Shown one piece after another: positions 1-12,400 of a stretch of 64,000 bases of DNA. Numbering within the stretch: the stretch's first letter is position 1; each line of letters opens with the position of its first letter. The translations under genes and the position numbers were made by a program. This stretch comes from Cladopsammia gracilis (lineage: Eukaryota > Cnidaria > Anthozoa > Scleractinia > Dendrophylliidae), in contig JAJGOT010000342.1 of NCBI GenBank assembly GCA_022457155.1, positions 700,001 to 764,000 on the forward strand, written 5' to 3'. The notes under the pieces were generated by a model. That model was not told where the DNA came from. It saw nothing but the letters and a program-made list of their open reading frames with translations, and did not search any database.

Positions 1-1
1 T

Positions 2-264
2 CTAAATTCGACCCTTCCTGATTGTAATTCGCCGAGCTGTGTAACTTACGTCAAGATCTTTGCAGTTGTTGCTTGTGATCTGGTTGTTATCACACTCCAG
101 GTTTTTATCCACAGGAATCTTAAGCTCATAAATACCAAATGGACTTTTGCATTCCTCCATCCCCAGCAATCGATCCTGGTTGGAACTTCCACCCTTGGTC
201 AGTTGGTTATTGCACATTGGCTGCCAACGAGAATCTTCCTTCGTAAGGCAAAACAAGGTACATT
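2..264 (-). CDS. Cysteine-rich exon, partial (runs off left edge)
   Basis: An open reading frame of about 87 codons enters from a 3' splice site at 265-266 and stays open to the window edge. The translated segment has six cysteines (for example CTLFC, MCNN, EECK, LECDNN, NNCKDL) and alternating polar and hydrophobic stretches such as GIYELKIPV, typical of a secreted or extracellular domain. I infer that it is a downstream exon of the glycine-rich gene at 2527-26287, which has the same strand. The phases do not join directly: the exon at 2527 ends in phase 0 and this one needs one base carried in, so at least one exon between 340 and 2526 is missing or the exon belongs to another gene. No family recognised. 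Confidence 0.5.
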
Positions 265-265
265 C

Positions 266-266
<1 letters not shown>

Positions 267-334
<68 letters not shown>
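267..334. repeat. (GA)n microsatellite
   Basis: About 34 uninterrupted GA units. Read on the minus strand it is (CT)n ending in TAG exactly at the start of the exon at 2-264, so the microsatellite itself supplies the polypyrimidine tract of that 3' splice site. Confidence 0.97.
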
Positions 335-338
<4 letters not shown>

Positions 339-1103
339 GCTAAAATGTCTGATGGTTCCGGGGGAGTGGGCTCCCATATGTAGAGCCAACATCTTGGATC
401 TGACAACTTGGATAATCACCTCCATTGATTCAAAATAAATAACAATCAATAGAAAGATGCTAAAATAGACTCGAAAAAAGAAAAACAAAGAAAACTTCCA
501 AAACAGAATATTATAAGAAAAACCTCAACATTTTGGTCAAATGCCTATAAAATCCTTGTTGCCATGGAAACATGACTTGTCATATGAAACATCTTTACAT
601 TTCAATGTGTACGAGAAAACAATGAACAGCTACTGAAAGAAATTTCGAAAAACCTTGGGAAGAGGTGGCGTGCATCTACCCATCCTTGTCCGTCACAGGG
701 TTACTATTCATGTATATTTGGTTTATTAATATAAATAGATTTGCGGAGTTGGATTATTACTACGCATATTTTTATGAAGTACCATCCACAGCTACTCACT
801 TCCTTTTTTCTTGTCTCTTTGACACTTCTTTTTCTCGGTGACAGAAAACCGGTCAAACTCGATGTTCCTGTATGAGCCAACTAGTTGACGGTACGGTATT
901 GCTTGATGGTGTTGTCGCCAGCGCGAAAGTAAGACGCGCTCTGATGACGTACTTGAAGACGAACCGTCGCAGGGACAACAGTAGGTTGCTTTTCTTTGCC
1001 AGAAAGTTCAATATATATCTGAGAAAAGTTAACGAAAATTATTGGGTTTTTTTACAAAGCAGTTTACAAAAAGAAAAAGAGTCAAGCCACGGGCCTACTT
1101 GAT

Positions 1104-1824
1104 TTAAGGTGGCTCCAAGTAGTTTTTTTGGGCCACACTTCCACTTCCAACGGTTCTTTTGGGGATGTTCCTCTGAATCAATTGGACTGAAGCTCGGAAA
1201 TATTATTGCCTATATATTAAAAACATACTGGGAAGATGTCAAACATTTTCATTTGTTCGTTTTAAATTATATGCAAATGCGCTTGAAACTTTAAAAGAGT
1301 GAGAACGTCAAGCAAAACTGCATTTGAATGAAAAGCTCGATCTCTTTATTGCCGAGGAGTTAGTCAGAGATATTTGCAAGGAGTAATATTTTAAGTCTAA
1401 GGAAACTTTCTGTGGTAATTTAATGATAATTTGTGAGACCTATGGAATGTTTTGACCGCTTATATTTCAAACATGAAAAACACATGTTAAAAAATGTTTT
1501 AGCGATTTATTCAAAATCGAACAGTTTAATTTGTTTGAAATTTTCCCATTTTGTGTGCAACGATGTGTAGATTATAGCGCATTTATTTGCTTGTCGCGGG
1601 TAGCCCCAAAATCGAAAGGTATTTAGGAAAAACTGTTTTTCGCCATGTTTGTTTACCGTTTCTATGGAAACGCTGATTAGCATAAAAAGAGCATCGTCCA
1701 AAACTATCATCCAAGCCTAGCATCTGGTATGAAATTCAGATTCATTGAACTAAAGTAAAATTATGTATAGGCGCATTCAAAAATGTAAGTGTGGCCGAAA
1801 AAAGACTACTTGGAGCCACCTTAA
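1104..1824. mobile_element. TTAA-flanked non-autonomous DNA transposon
   Basis: A 721-bp block bounded by TTAA on both sides. Its ends are inverted repeats: TTAAGGTGGCTCCAAGTAGT at the left and its reverse complement at the right, followed inward by matching GGGCCACACTT and reverse-complementary bases. No transposase is encoded. The TTAA target is what piggyBac-type elements use, but the inner termini are not the usual piggyBac sequence, so the superfamily is an inference. The rest of 340-2526 holds no other supported gene. Confidence 0.75.
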
Positions 1825-2247
1825 CAGTTTTCTCTATGGATGATTCAGTAGTGTCGTAAATTTAGAGTCCAGCTACAATAATTTAACTTTCGAGATCCGA
1901 GAAAGAAGTGGCACATGGACATCAAAATCAGACAAAATTTAATCAGAATGGGTAACTTAAGATTTAAAACCAAAGTATACACAGTTTGTTATGTGGATAT
2001 CTCAGATAGTTATTACATGACTAATATAAGTTTCAGATGAGTACACAAGCATATTTAGTTTACTACGAAACACAGTGCTAACTCAGTTATACAAGTTCAG
2101 TGGCCAAAGACAATTTGTGTTATAGCGACAGGGGTAGCCTTGGGATAAGCATCTGGCTCAAAGGGAGAGTGCGCCGCAGAAATATGGAAATTTCCACTAA
2201 TTAATTCTTTCATGTTGTATCGCAAAATGTGACAAAATGTGCAACTG

Positions 2248-2408
2248 AATAGCCCAATTTCGATATATTAAAATTCAACTGGAAACAAAAGACATCACTA
2301 CGAGGCTAAGGGGAATAAACCATATAAATCCCTTATATTATTCCCCTAAGCCTCGTAGTGATGTCTTTTGTTTAAGTTGAATTTTAATACATTGAAATTG
2401 GGCTATTG
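2248..2408. mobile_element. Hairpin MITE, family shared with 51746-51913
   Basis: A near-perfect palindrome. AATAGCCCAATTTCGATATA leads into an arm containing AAAGACATCACTACGAGGCT and AAGGGGAATAA, which returns in reverse complement and ends GGGCTATT. The element at 51746-51913 has the same outer sequence (GATATATTAAAATTCA) and the same GAGGCTTAGGGGAATAA core, so both belong to one family of foldback elements. Confidence 0.85.
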
Positions 2409-2526
2409 GACATAAAGATTCTACACAGGAAAACAGATTTAAGAAGTAATTTGGATATAATTATTAAAATGCAGGATTACCGAAGAATTACAATGAGTGT
2501 TGGTTTCATTTTCTTCCCTTTCTTAC

Positions 2527-3590
2527 CTTCAGCAACCGAAGATTGTAACAACTTTCACAGCTTTGATCAATCTTGAGGCTGAATCTTGTATACCCTTCAG
2601 CGAGTTCTTGAAACATCTGAAATGTAAGCAATGGAACAGGAAAATCAGGTTAAAAATCACATAGAAAGACAAAGGTCGGAGCTATTTTTATGATCACGAG
2701 TCAAAAGGAGAAAATTCTTTGTAGAATGTCGTGCTAAACATTCCACGGAAAATCAGATTGTTACTGTATGACGTTTGGTTAAAAATCACATAGAAAGACA
2801 AAGGTCGGAGCTATTTTTATGATCACGAGTCAAAAGGAGAAAATTCTTTGTAGAATGTCGTGCTAAACATTCCACGGAAAATCAGATTGTTACTGTATGA
2901 CGTTTGGTTAAAAGTCCTCAGACGTCTCGAAAGACTCAAATGTTATAAAAGAATATTGATGTTTTGGGGTCGACATTAGACCAAATTAAATGCTTATTGA
3001 ATAGTAAGAGGAAGATATCAAGTAAATTTTCGAAGAGAGAACCAACCATAATCTATCGCGGCGATAATCGCGGCCGAATATTCATTTTTTGCTTAGTACC
3101 ATATTTAGAAACCCCTCGGTTTGGACGCAAGTTGTTCTAGCGAATTGATTGGTTAATATTTTTATTTATTTTCCAAATATGGCTGTAACAACTTCCTAGC
3201 AAATTTGAAGCGTAAAAGAGACAGTTGCACGTTTCAACCCACTTATGGGTTTCTGCGATAATCCAGTGAACTTGAAAACATGCACTAGCCCAATTTTTTC
3301 AAGTTAAAATCCATTTTGTTCCTGGCCATCTGCAGCCCGAGACAGACATTTTAAACAAAACTGGACCACTATTGTTGGATTTCCACTGATATAGAAGTTT
3401 TTGGAGTTTTAAAGTAACAACTCAAAAATATGTTGGTTATGTTCGGGTCCTTTGTCCTTCAAAAAGAAACAATAAAAGATGTTTGTACAATGGCAGTCTT
3501 TTTGTGAGAAAGTAGACTTAAAATGTATTAAAATTGTGGCGCGAAAATTTAGTTTCTCAGACGTTTCGAGGCTGCTGCCTCTTCATCAGT

Positions 3591-3627
<37 letters not shown>

Positions 3628-6600
3628 GGCCTATTCCGATTATGTGAGAAATGTTATCTCAAGAACTAGTGCTCGTTTCACAAACGTACGCCGAAACAGT
3701 ATGGTAGGACAATTGCCCAAAGCATAGCTAACGGCTTACCTTCCTATCTTTCTTGAGACTAAAAGACCATTTCTTGATCCCAGTGGCGTAAATGTTATTG
3801 GTAAAACACTTGACTGCTTTATCTTCAATTCGTTTCATGTTTTGTAGCACTTCTGTAAGTTGAACAGCTCCATTGAGTCGCCCAGTCCCCAACGCACTCT
3901 CACTGGCCACACGTTGAAACGAGGCCAGCGGATTGTTTCCTTCCCACAGTGTACGAAATACGAAAGCTTTGTGAAGCTCGTAGAGGTTTCTCATGAATAA
4001 TCGCTCCAGTGTTCTGTATGTGCTGAGAAGATAATCCATGAAGTTCTGGCGAAGGGCCGTGCTTAGAGAAGTGTCTTAAACAAGCATAGACACGACCATC
4101 AGACAAACAGAGTTTTTACCACAATTGCCGCTAAACTCGCAATCTGATTGGTCAACGTGAGTGGTAAATGAGAGTCCAGACAACGGTGCTGACGCTAACA
4201 TCACGCGCGCTTGAAAACAACCAATCAGATTGCGAGAAAGTTATAGACAACGCTTGCTCTTTCTTTGCTGTCACGTTTTGTAACAAGATTTCGATTTTTC
4301 CTTTTATTTTTTTCGAAATATTGTTGTAAAAAACAAATTTACACCGGTTTTCCGTGGTGTGGACTCTTATTTACCACGATTTACGTCATCACATGGTCAA
4401 AATTTGTTTGACCATGTGATGACGTAAATCGTGGTAAATAAGAGTCCACACCACGGAAAACCGGTGTAAATTTGTTAAATAGTCCACTTCACACCAGTAT
4501 CGAACCAGTAGTTTTCCGTTTGGTATAAAATTAAGAATCTTTTTTTTTTGTTTTAAGGAGCCTATTCCTGGTGCTTTTAAATATTTTCTTGTTCATCAAT
4601 TTACTTCTTACGGGATGTAACGCCCGCTACCTTAGTAACACCTCTCGACCTCAGTTTTAACAAGGATCAAAGAGCCCAATTTACGGATAAAAATGAGCAT
4701 GTTTATAAACACCTCAACAATTCTCCCCATCGTAAAAATCTGTATACATCCGATTGTTTCAAAAATGTAGATTCCACTAACATCGTTTAAAGCCTGATAT
4801 CAACAGTTTGAAACTTCAATTAAACACGCAAATTCAACATTTCAACACAGTTTGTATTATTTGATCTCATTAGTTCTTTTCGGTATCAAACGGAAGGGAT
4901 AACAGTTCATCAAATTTAATTTGATTTCGTGACACGCTTTTACCGGCTATTTTATCTGCCGGCGATTTTATTCCTTTATCTTCTCTCTTTTTTTAAGTTT
5001 TCTGGAGTTTTTCTCAATACAACGCGTTCATTGGTTGATTCATGGTCACATGACATCTAACAAACAAACTGTTTCCCGCCAAACGTCCATGAGCGGGCAA
5101 CATTTGCGAAAGCGGGCAACATTTTTGACGTTGCACTGTTGCCCGATAGCGCACGTGATCAGACCGCGTTGTTATATAACAAATCACTTAATCACTGATC
5201 CCTCGGGAAACAGTTGCCTGTGTGACGGGTGTAAACGGGGAGGGGGGAGGGGGAGAAGGTAAGGAACGCCTGCTATAAGAACCGGGCTATTCGCATTACG
5301 CCCACCGATTTCTTTGTAATCGAATTACGTCAACTGTCAATACGTTCACCAATCAGAAACTGGCACGCGCTTTTACGCATGGATGACTTCACGCGGGAAT
5401 TTAGTATGTTTACCGCCCAGCGCGAATTAGCCAATCGGAATTTTGCGGCCGCCGACGCCCGCAGAAATGAACAAATGGGGGTCTTTATTTGCAACAACAA
5501 CAACAACAACAACTTTATTTGTACTTGCAGACGTCCTTTCCCTCTCTTTCCAGTTCTCTTCTCCCCGACGCCTGCTACGTGGCTAGGAAACAGTGAATTT
5601 TGTTTCACGCCTCGAATCTCGATGTTTCCGTCGACTTTGTTTCAGGAAACATCGAGATTTTCGGGAAACAAAATTTATTTTTCCCTCGGGACCAGTCAGT
5701 AATATATGTTTAATATATTCAATCATGTACATTCGTCTCACCTTCTGAGTTCCCAACCTCATTTATTGCATTCTCGGTTTCTTCAAGAAGAGGAATATCA
5801 AACAAATATCCCCCGATATCATTATCTAGGTCCATAACTTTTCCTATCAGGTCAATACGAGCGGCTCCTGCGATAAAGAATGATTCCACTTCTGCTTTAA
5901 AGCCTGCTATGTCTGTGGGCAATGACGCTACATCGAACAGGCACACCAATTCCTTGGTAAACTGTTCCTTGTTGATCTCAAGATTTGCCTTATGACGTGA
6001 AATAAGCAAAGGAAAGATATTTTAAGTGTTTAAAACAAATGACGCAATATATTATGCGCTGTAGTGATGCGCAATGCAATACTAGGGAATACTGGGATTA
6101 CAAAATGTAAATAAGAAAGGAACAACGAAATGAATTCTGATATTTGTGTTAAAATGACGCCATCATGAAAATATCGCCTATTCACACAGCGAACACACAT
6201 GACAAGAACTCCGCGGGGGCGTGGTAACGAGCGTTACAATGTTAGTTGTCAGGTTTCTATATCCGCTTGAAATGTTTCCACAAATGCAGTGGTTGTTTAC
6301 CATTTACCCAAAAAAATCCGGAAATTTCGGTTGGAATGTAAATGGAAAGGCTAATTTGTCTTCCCAAACGATTATTGTTTATCCGTGCATTAATAGAGAG
6401 GGAGGTTTTTACAGCGACTCCGATGTTCAAATGTGATGGTTTGAAAGAGAGAGAAGATAACTGCTATAAAAGTTTACTCTACATGACAAGTCTGTTAATG
6501 AAGTCTCTCGGCCTCAAATCATTAAGTGAAGGCTCATGATTAACCATGATAACCGTGTTATGAAAGATGGCTCTTAAGTCACTGAGTCCGTGGATGAAAT

Positions 6601-7691
6601 TTGAAAATGTGACTTCTTACAAATGAAAGTTATCATCTTCTACAAACTTGTTATAACTACCCAGTCTACACAACAAAGAATTCTACCGTCATAATTTCCG
6701 GGATTGATGTAACGTCGAGTTGATCAAAATCCAATTGGCTGGAATCTTCAAGGGGCTGGTAACTCTCTCCGAAAGTCAGCCATTTTTTTATACTGTTCCG
6801 ATACGAAGAAAGCGTTTGGAGACATTCCTTCCCACGCAGTGAATCCGCAAGACTGAGGGCCTGGTCAATAAAATCTAATGGGTTTTCATCATTTATGGCT
6901 TTGGCAAATCCCACAAGGCCCTGAAGCACTGCCAAAAAGTCCGCTTTATTAAATTGTCCTGCCTTCAATGCATCAGCAAGCGTTACATCAAGACTTTCAA
7001 GTATGCTTGTCATCTTTTCCTCTTCAAATTTAATTCCCTAAAAACAAACAAACAAACGTTAAAAGACAACCCTATTTTATCTGTAATTTTGATTCGGAGA
7101 TATTTTTTTCAGCTATGTTCTTGTTGCTGCTACTCAGATGTTCGGGTAATTTAAAAATAATTGATGAATTTTAATTAAACTGTATCTTATTTTGCTACCA
7201 CCTCCCCCTTAAGGTTTTTCTGCCATTTTTTTTTTTTTCAAAAAGATTTTTTTGTCAGTCAATATTTCAGTAGCTGTTCGTTTTTTCGCTTTTTTCGATA
7301 AATTTGAATTTTAAGGAAAGTCCAATATGGCGGCCATATCTCGGCCGCCATACTGGACATCACAGGTCATATGCTTCAGCAGCACCATAACCCATAATGT
7401 TAAATTTCTCTTGTAGAGCACATCACGTGCTATCTATTAAAGCTAAAATATTATGTCAAATTGTGTATATTAATCATGCTTCTACGTCAGATGGTAATTC
7501 ATGCCAATTCCATGCACAGCGTCTATAGTTAGTGTCGAATTCGATTCGGGATCGGAGAGCTAAAAAGGTCGGGATCAACACAAAATGACAAATACCAATA
7601 CACAAATACCTATTATTGCATTTAGTAGCCCACGGCTCACTGGAAGACCATGTTTGTAACGGATTCGATCCCGCCGTGTTTTTAAATAAAA

Positions 7692-7759
<68 letters not shown>

Positions 7760-9410
7760 CGATAACCTGCACTGAGGATAAGTATGCAACTGGAAAGGTC
7801 AGGCGTTTAGAAATCAAAATTGCCATTCTGTGGTAAAACTTAACATTTTTTCCTGTCATTTTGTCTCGTATGTTTATTTTTCTTTGCTTTGATCAGCTTT
7901 GGCGATTATTTCAAGTTCCTATTTAAAGATATATAAGCAACCTTTAAAAACTAATCTACGTAGCCGTTCCTGGCCTTCGCAATTATGAAAACACGACATA
8001 TCGGTGGGGACATTGGATCTCTCTTTCTTTCTAAAAATGCGCTCTTGATGTAAATTAGTTTAAAAAAATACCTTAATATATAGATTTCTTTCAGTTTCAG
8101 CGATGTATTTGTCCTGCTCAAGACGTTCTTTTTCTGCATTCACTTGTCTTGAAGATACTTCAGATATTTTAGACCCCATCTTTGGAGATGAAAGAAGAAG
8201 TTAACAAAATGTCAGTCTTCAATGTAGACAAAAGCAACAGCGGCTCATTTTAACAAAAATCGTAACAATTAATACACATTAGTCAGTTTAATAATCTTGA
8301 TGACAATATTATTGCAATCAAAGGGCCCTTCCAGATCTATCGAGTAACGTCATTGTGGATTACAATGGGTTACTTTTTTAACAACAAGCAATCCACCTCG
8401 GAGCTAAAACGCCAAAACTGACTCTATTTCATTTTCATTTTCAGTCCTATTTTTGGTTTGCACGTGACGTTAAAAAAATTCAAAAATCTTAACCATACAT
8501 CCTACAAAGGTGTTTCTAACATGGTATGTGGATACCAGTGTTAAAATCTTTAACAAAACGTGTCAGGTTTTAACGACGTTTGGTTCCGATTTGTAAAGGT
8601 TTTAAATGTGTCACGCAATTCGTCACGATACTTCAGATAACTCGCAAATTTAAACAAAATTGAACCAGTTGAAAGTTATTTTTGCATTATAAATGTTTAT
8701 AAGCCCATTTAATGGAACTTATAATGAATTCAATCTTTTGTGATGAGATTTTTGGTGTAATTAACACTTTGAAGTTTTTACCGGCATGTTGCTGCCCCTA
8801 AGTGGGACACCAAGATGGCCACTTCAAACTCTAACTCTTGCGCTTCAAAGTTTGACCGAGATGTGTAGTTTTAAACTCTCTTCAATACAATTTGGAATCG
8901 AAATCTGTCTTTTAATGCTTGTGAATTTTGATATGACTAAGTGCAATCCAGGAATTCGGTGACATGTTATACTGTTCAAACGTCACAAATTTAACCTGAG
9001 CAGGCACGCAAAACATCCCAGCGTCAAGGCGGCATTTATGTCCATTACGCAAGTCAAGACTAGTTGACGTAATGACGTATGACGTAAACAATGAACCACC
9101 GACGTAGGCCCTTTTGTGCCACTGACCCTTATACAACCTATCCCAGATTCTAGCTTCTAAGACGAAGACACAAGCTTAGACTCTTTTTTGAGATTATTGT
9201 TAAAAAAATCGCTCGCCTCTTCAAAGTTTTCGGTGTCCGTTACAGTGGAGATAATATCGTTAAAAGCATCTTCATATTTTTCTGCTGCATCCTTCACATC
9301 TTCCACAGTGCCTTCAAGAGCTTCCCATTTGATGCGAGGGGCAAACAATTTGTTGTTTCCAAATATGTCGTAGCCTTCTTTGCCCAAGAAAGCAAGCTTT
9401 CGTGTTACGT
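2527..9410 (-). CDS. C-terminal helical region of the glycine-rich gene (exons 9410 to 2527)
   Basis: Exons 9172-9410, 8072-8179, 6687-7037, 5742-5988, 3740-4074 and 2527-2616 encode about 456 residues with no glycine repeats. The 36-residue exon at 8072 is almost all charged helix (EKERLEQDKYIAETERN), as expected for a coiled coil. The exon at 6687 has amphipathic helices (TLADALKAGQFNKADFLAVL). The exon at 5742 has a hydrophobic stretch FFIAGAARIDLIGKVMDL that could be a buried helix or hairpin. The last exon ends with a CESCYNLRLL cysteine pair. The phases join 0, 0, 0, 1, 0 in turn, strong evidence that these are real exons of one transcript. No homologue comes to mind; a structure prediction would be the most informative test. 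Confidence 0.75.
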
Positions 9411-12400
9411 CTGATGAAAGACAATTATATATTATTATTAAATTATTATCTTTAAAATAGCAATAATAATTTACAATAACTATAAATTGATACTCGAAAA
9501 TAAATAATATAATCATCACCATCATAATGATTGTTATAATTAAATAAAAATATTAAACAAACAGCGGTGATAAACATTTTAAAAACATGCATTTTATGAA
9601 CTTAATGTTTCGTATGCTAGTCAACATACATTTTCAAAAGTATAACCGTTAAAATATGGGAAGCTATTTATACTGTATCAGTGGGATCTGGAACCTAGAC
9701 AGAAAAAAAAAACATCTGCAGTGGAAATTTAAGACGTTCCTAACGGAAACTGTCTGTAAATGAAAAATGAAATAAAAAACCTATACTAATAAAGTAACAG
9801 CTTTTCGCTGCTGACATTGGAATTCAATGCTGGCTGCAAATCCTGAATAAATAAGGTCTCTTTCACCTTACAATGGTAGTCAGTCTTGCCAGACGCCAAA
9901 ATGTCAAAATGGTCCCATTTGATGTTATGACCGGTGTTTTTAACGTGATCAGCAATGGCAGAGGAGTGATCAATGCATGTTTTTAAAATGTTTATCACCG
10001 CTGTTTGTTTAATATTTTTATTCAAGCTACGATGGTCGAAGACCAAGAGTTTATATGACATTGTTATAATTACTTCCCAAAAGTTCTTACTTGCCCACTG
10101 CACAGGATAAGAACAGAATAACCATAACACTAACAACACTAATTGTAAAATAGAATAATACCACAATCAGGTGATACAGATACGTTATACAGATCGCACA
10201 AATTTTTCAATATCCTTCAATACTGAGACAAGAAATCCCCAAAAGCTTACATTTCTTGATCCTCTCCACTTTTTCATCTCCTCTGATTTCATTTGCCACA
10301 CTAAGTATAAACTGTAACGCTTCTCTGCCCTTTTGGTTGTTGCTGTTGCTTAGCAACATGTCCACCGCTTGTCTTCGCATTATGACTAGAAGTTCCGCGG
10401 GATAGCTTTGTTTATATTCTGCGTCTAATGTCCCAGACTTAACTACAGGTCCACTAACAGAGCCATCATTTCCTCGGTTTCCAGGAGCTGGGAACAATAC
10501 AAACATAAATTACACACCTAACATGGCATACACTGGTGCTGTTAAATCCTAATCCCACTAAGGTTTTTTTTCCGATTAATCTGTCAGGTTTAGTTCAGAT
10601 TCAGTTTTATTTACACTATTCTTTGGATTTTTCAAGAGTTACATAATAAAGAGACATAAAATTACGTAATGTATGAAATTGTAAAAGGACTACCACAAAT
10701 TTTCTTTCGACTAGTAAATTTTCAGCTCCACTAGTCCCAGGACCAGTCACTCAAAATGTTAAGGTCGAGCACTGGATTTTATCAAGAGCATTTATTGTCA
10801 GCAAATTCCGTCTTTAGTAGCTGTTCGTTGATCTCTGAGACACATTTTGGCAAATTGTAGGATAATTGGTTGCTATAGTAACAGGATATGACGTCATAAG
10901 TGGCACGAGGCAAGCCATTTTTAACAAAAATGCGGGTTTTTTCACTTTTTTGGGTGAAAAAAATGCTATCAAAAGCAGCAAAATGTTTAATTACGTCATA
11001 TTTTACAATGAAAATTAAATGAATGAAAATAGTAACCTCGTTTCAGGTCAATAACTCTCACTTACTAGATCCCGGGGCTCCGTTATCGCCGACATCACCT
11101 GTCGCACCACGTAAGCTTGAGCTTCCAGCCCGAGAATCTTGGCAAAAGAAGGTAGAATCTTCATGACCTGGACATTCTCCATAAGCGGTTCTCACCTTTG
11201 TCCTTCTCCTTTCTCTCGTGTGCCCTACACTTCCTTTAAAGTAACATATTAAGCAATTCATTAAGCAATAGACCATACATATCTTTGTTTTATCGGCTCA
11301 ATAAACCAAGGCGATTTGCTGAAAGAACACGAAAAGAAATTTGATTGGATCGAAGACGAGTGATTTACAAGCTTTTAGAGTGTTCAACCAACATGCCAAG
11401 TGGTTAATTACACCAATAAATCATAAAAATGCGTGGTATATTGCTTTTATATAATACCCACATTTTCCATGTGGTTTACTGGTATAAAAGAACAGGTCGA
11501 TAGCTATGAACCAAACGGAGCGTGCGCATTATCTTAAGTTAATGTGCAATAACAAATGAATTGCGGAATTAGATGTTTTTAATTTCCCTTATTTCATAAC
11601 TAACTTTGTAGTTTCGTAGCCTACCGTATATCTTTCTCGACAGGTTTTTGTATGCATGGTACAACTCTTACACAAAATATAAAAACAACATAAATATTCG
11701 CTCTTCACCAATTTAATTTACCAACTACTTTAGTCTACTGTGCTAGTAGTGGCTTCAACGTACATGTTAAGAGTTGGCCATTTTTTATGGAATTTCTAAG
11801 GACTGCGGTACCTAAGCATAATGATTCAGATAAAAACACAGCCCCTTCCCCCCTCCCCAACTTCCCCCTAACGGGGGGAAGGTACTCACACAGCGAAGTC
11901 GACTCAGATCCTAAGAAAACAATGCCTTCATCCTTTAAAATGTACCTAAGCCCCAAATTTTTTTTCGCTTAATCAACTCTATGGATGTTGAAAAGTTGAA
12001 TACTTAGTTAAATATTTCTTGTTTTTAACGTTGCGTTAGTGAATTATAGAGGTTTGAATTTACAAAATGTTAATAAGATGACATCAAATCAAGAATCGTT
12101 CATTATACAACTACTTGTTTCCACCTGCAAGGAATATTTTTTTACAAATCAATTGATTATTAACAGTTTTTATTTAGTATTTCTTAAATTGATTATCCTT
12201 AAGCTGTGAACTGCGTATTGTAAATTAAAGTAGAAATAATGGTAAAGCCTTGATTTAACGTCATCTAATTAGCATTTTGTGAATTCAAATCTCTATAACT
12301 CACTAACGCGACGTTAAAAACAAGAAATATTTCACTATTCGACTTTTCAACGTACATTGAGTTGATTAAAAGAAAAAAAAATTGGGGGTTAGGTGCACTT

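Noticed and set aside
2..406. A longer minus-strand frame starting beyond the GA repeat with a poly-Leu-Ser stretch
   Set aside because: The Leu-Ser run is only the translated microsatellite; a splice acceptor ends exactly there.
2100..2185. Possible minus-strand exon with a Cys-containing (GYPCRYNTNC) or a Pro-rich reading
   Set aside because: Two frames are equally open, and neither carries the phase needed between the exons at 2527 and 264.
7575..7859. Frame with a long poly-Ile run
   Set aside because: Translation of the GAT microsatellite.
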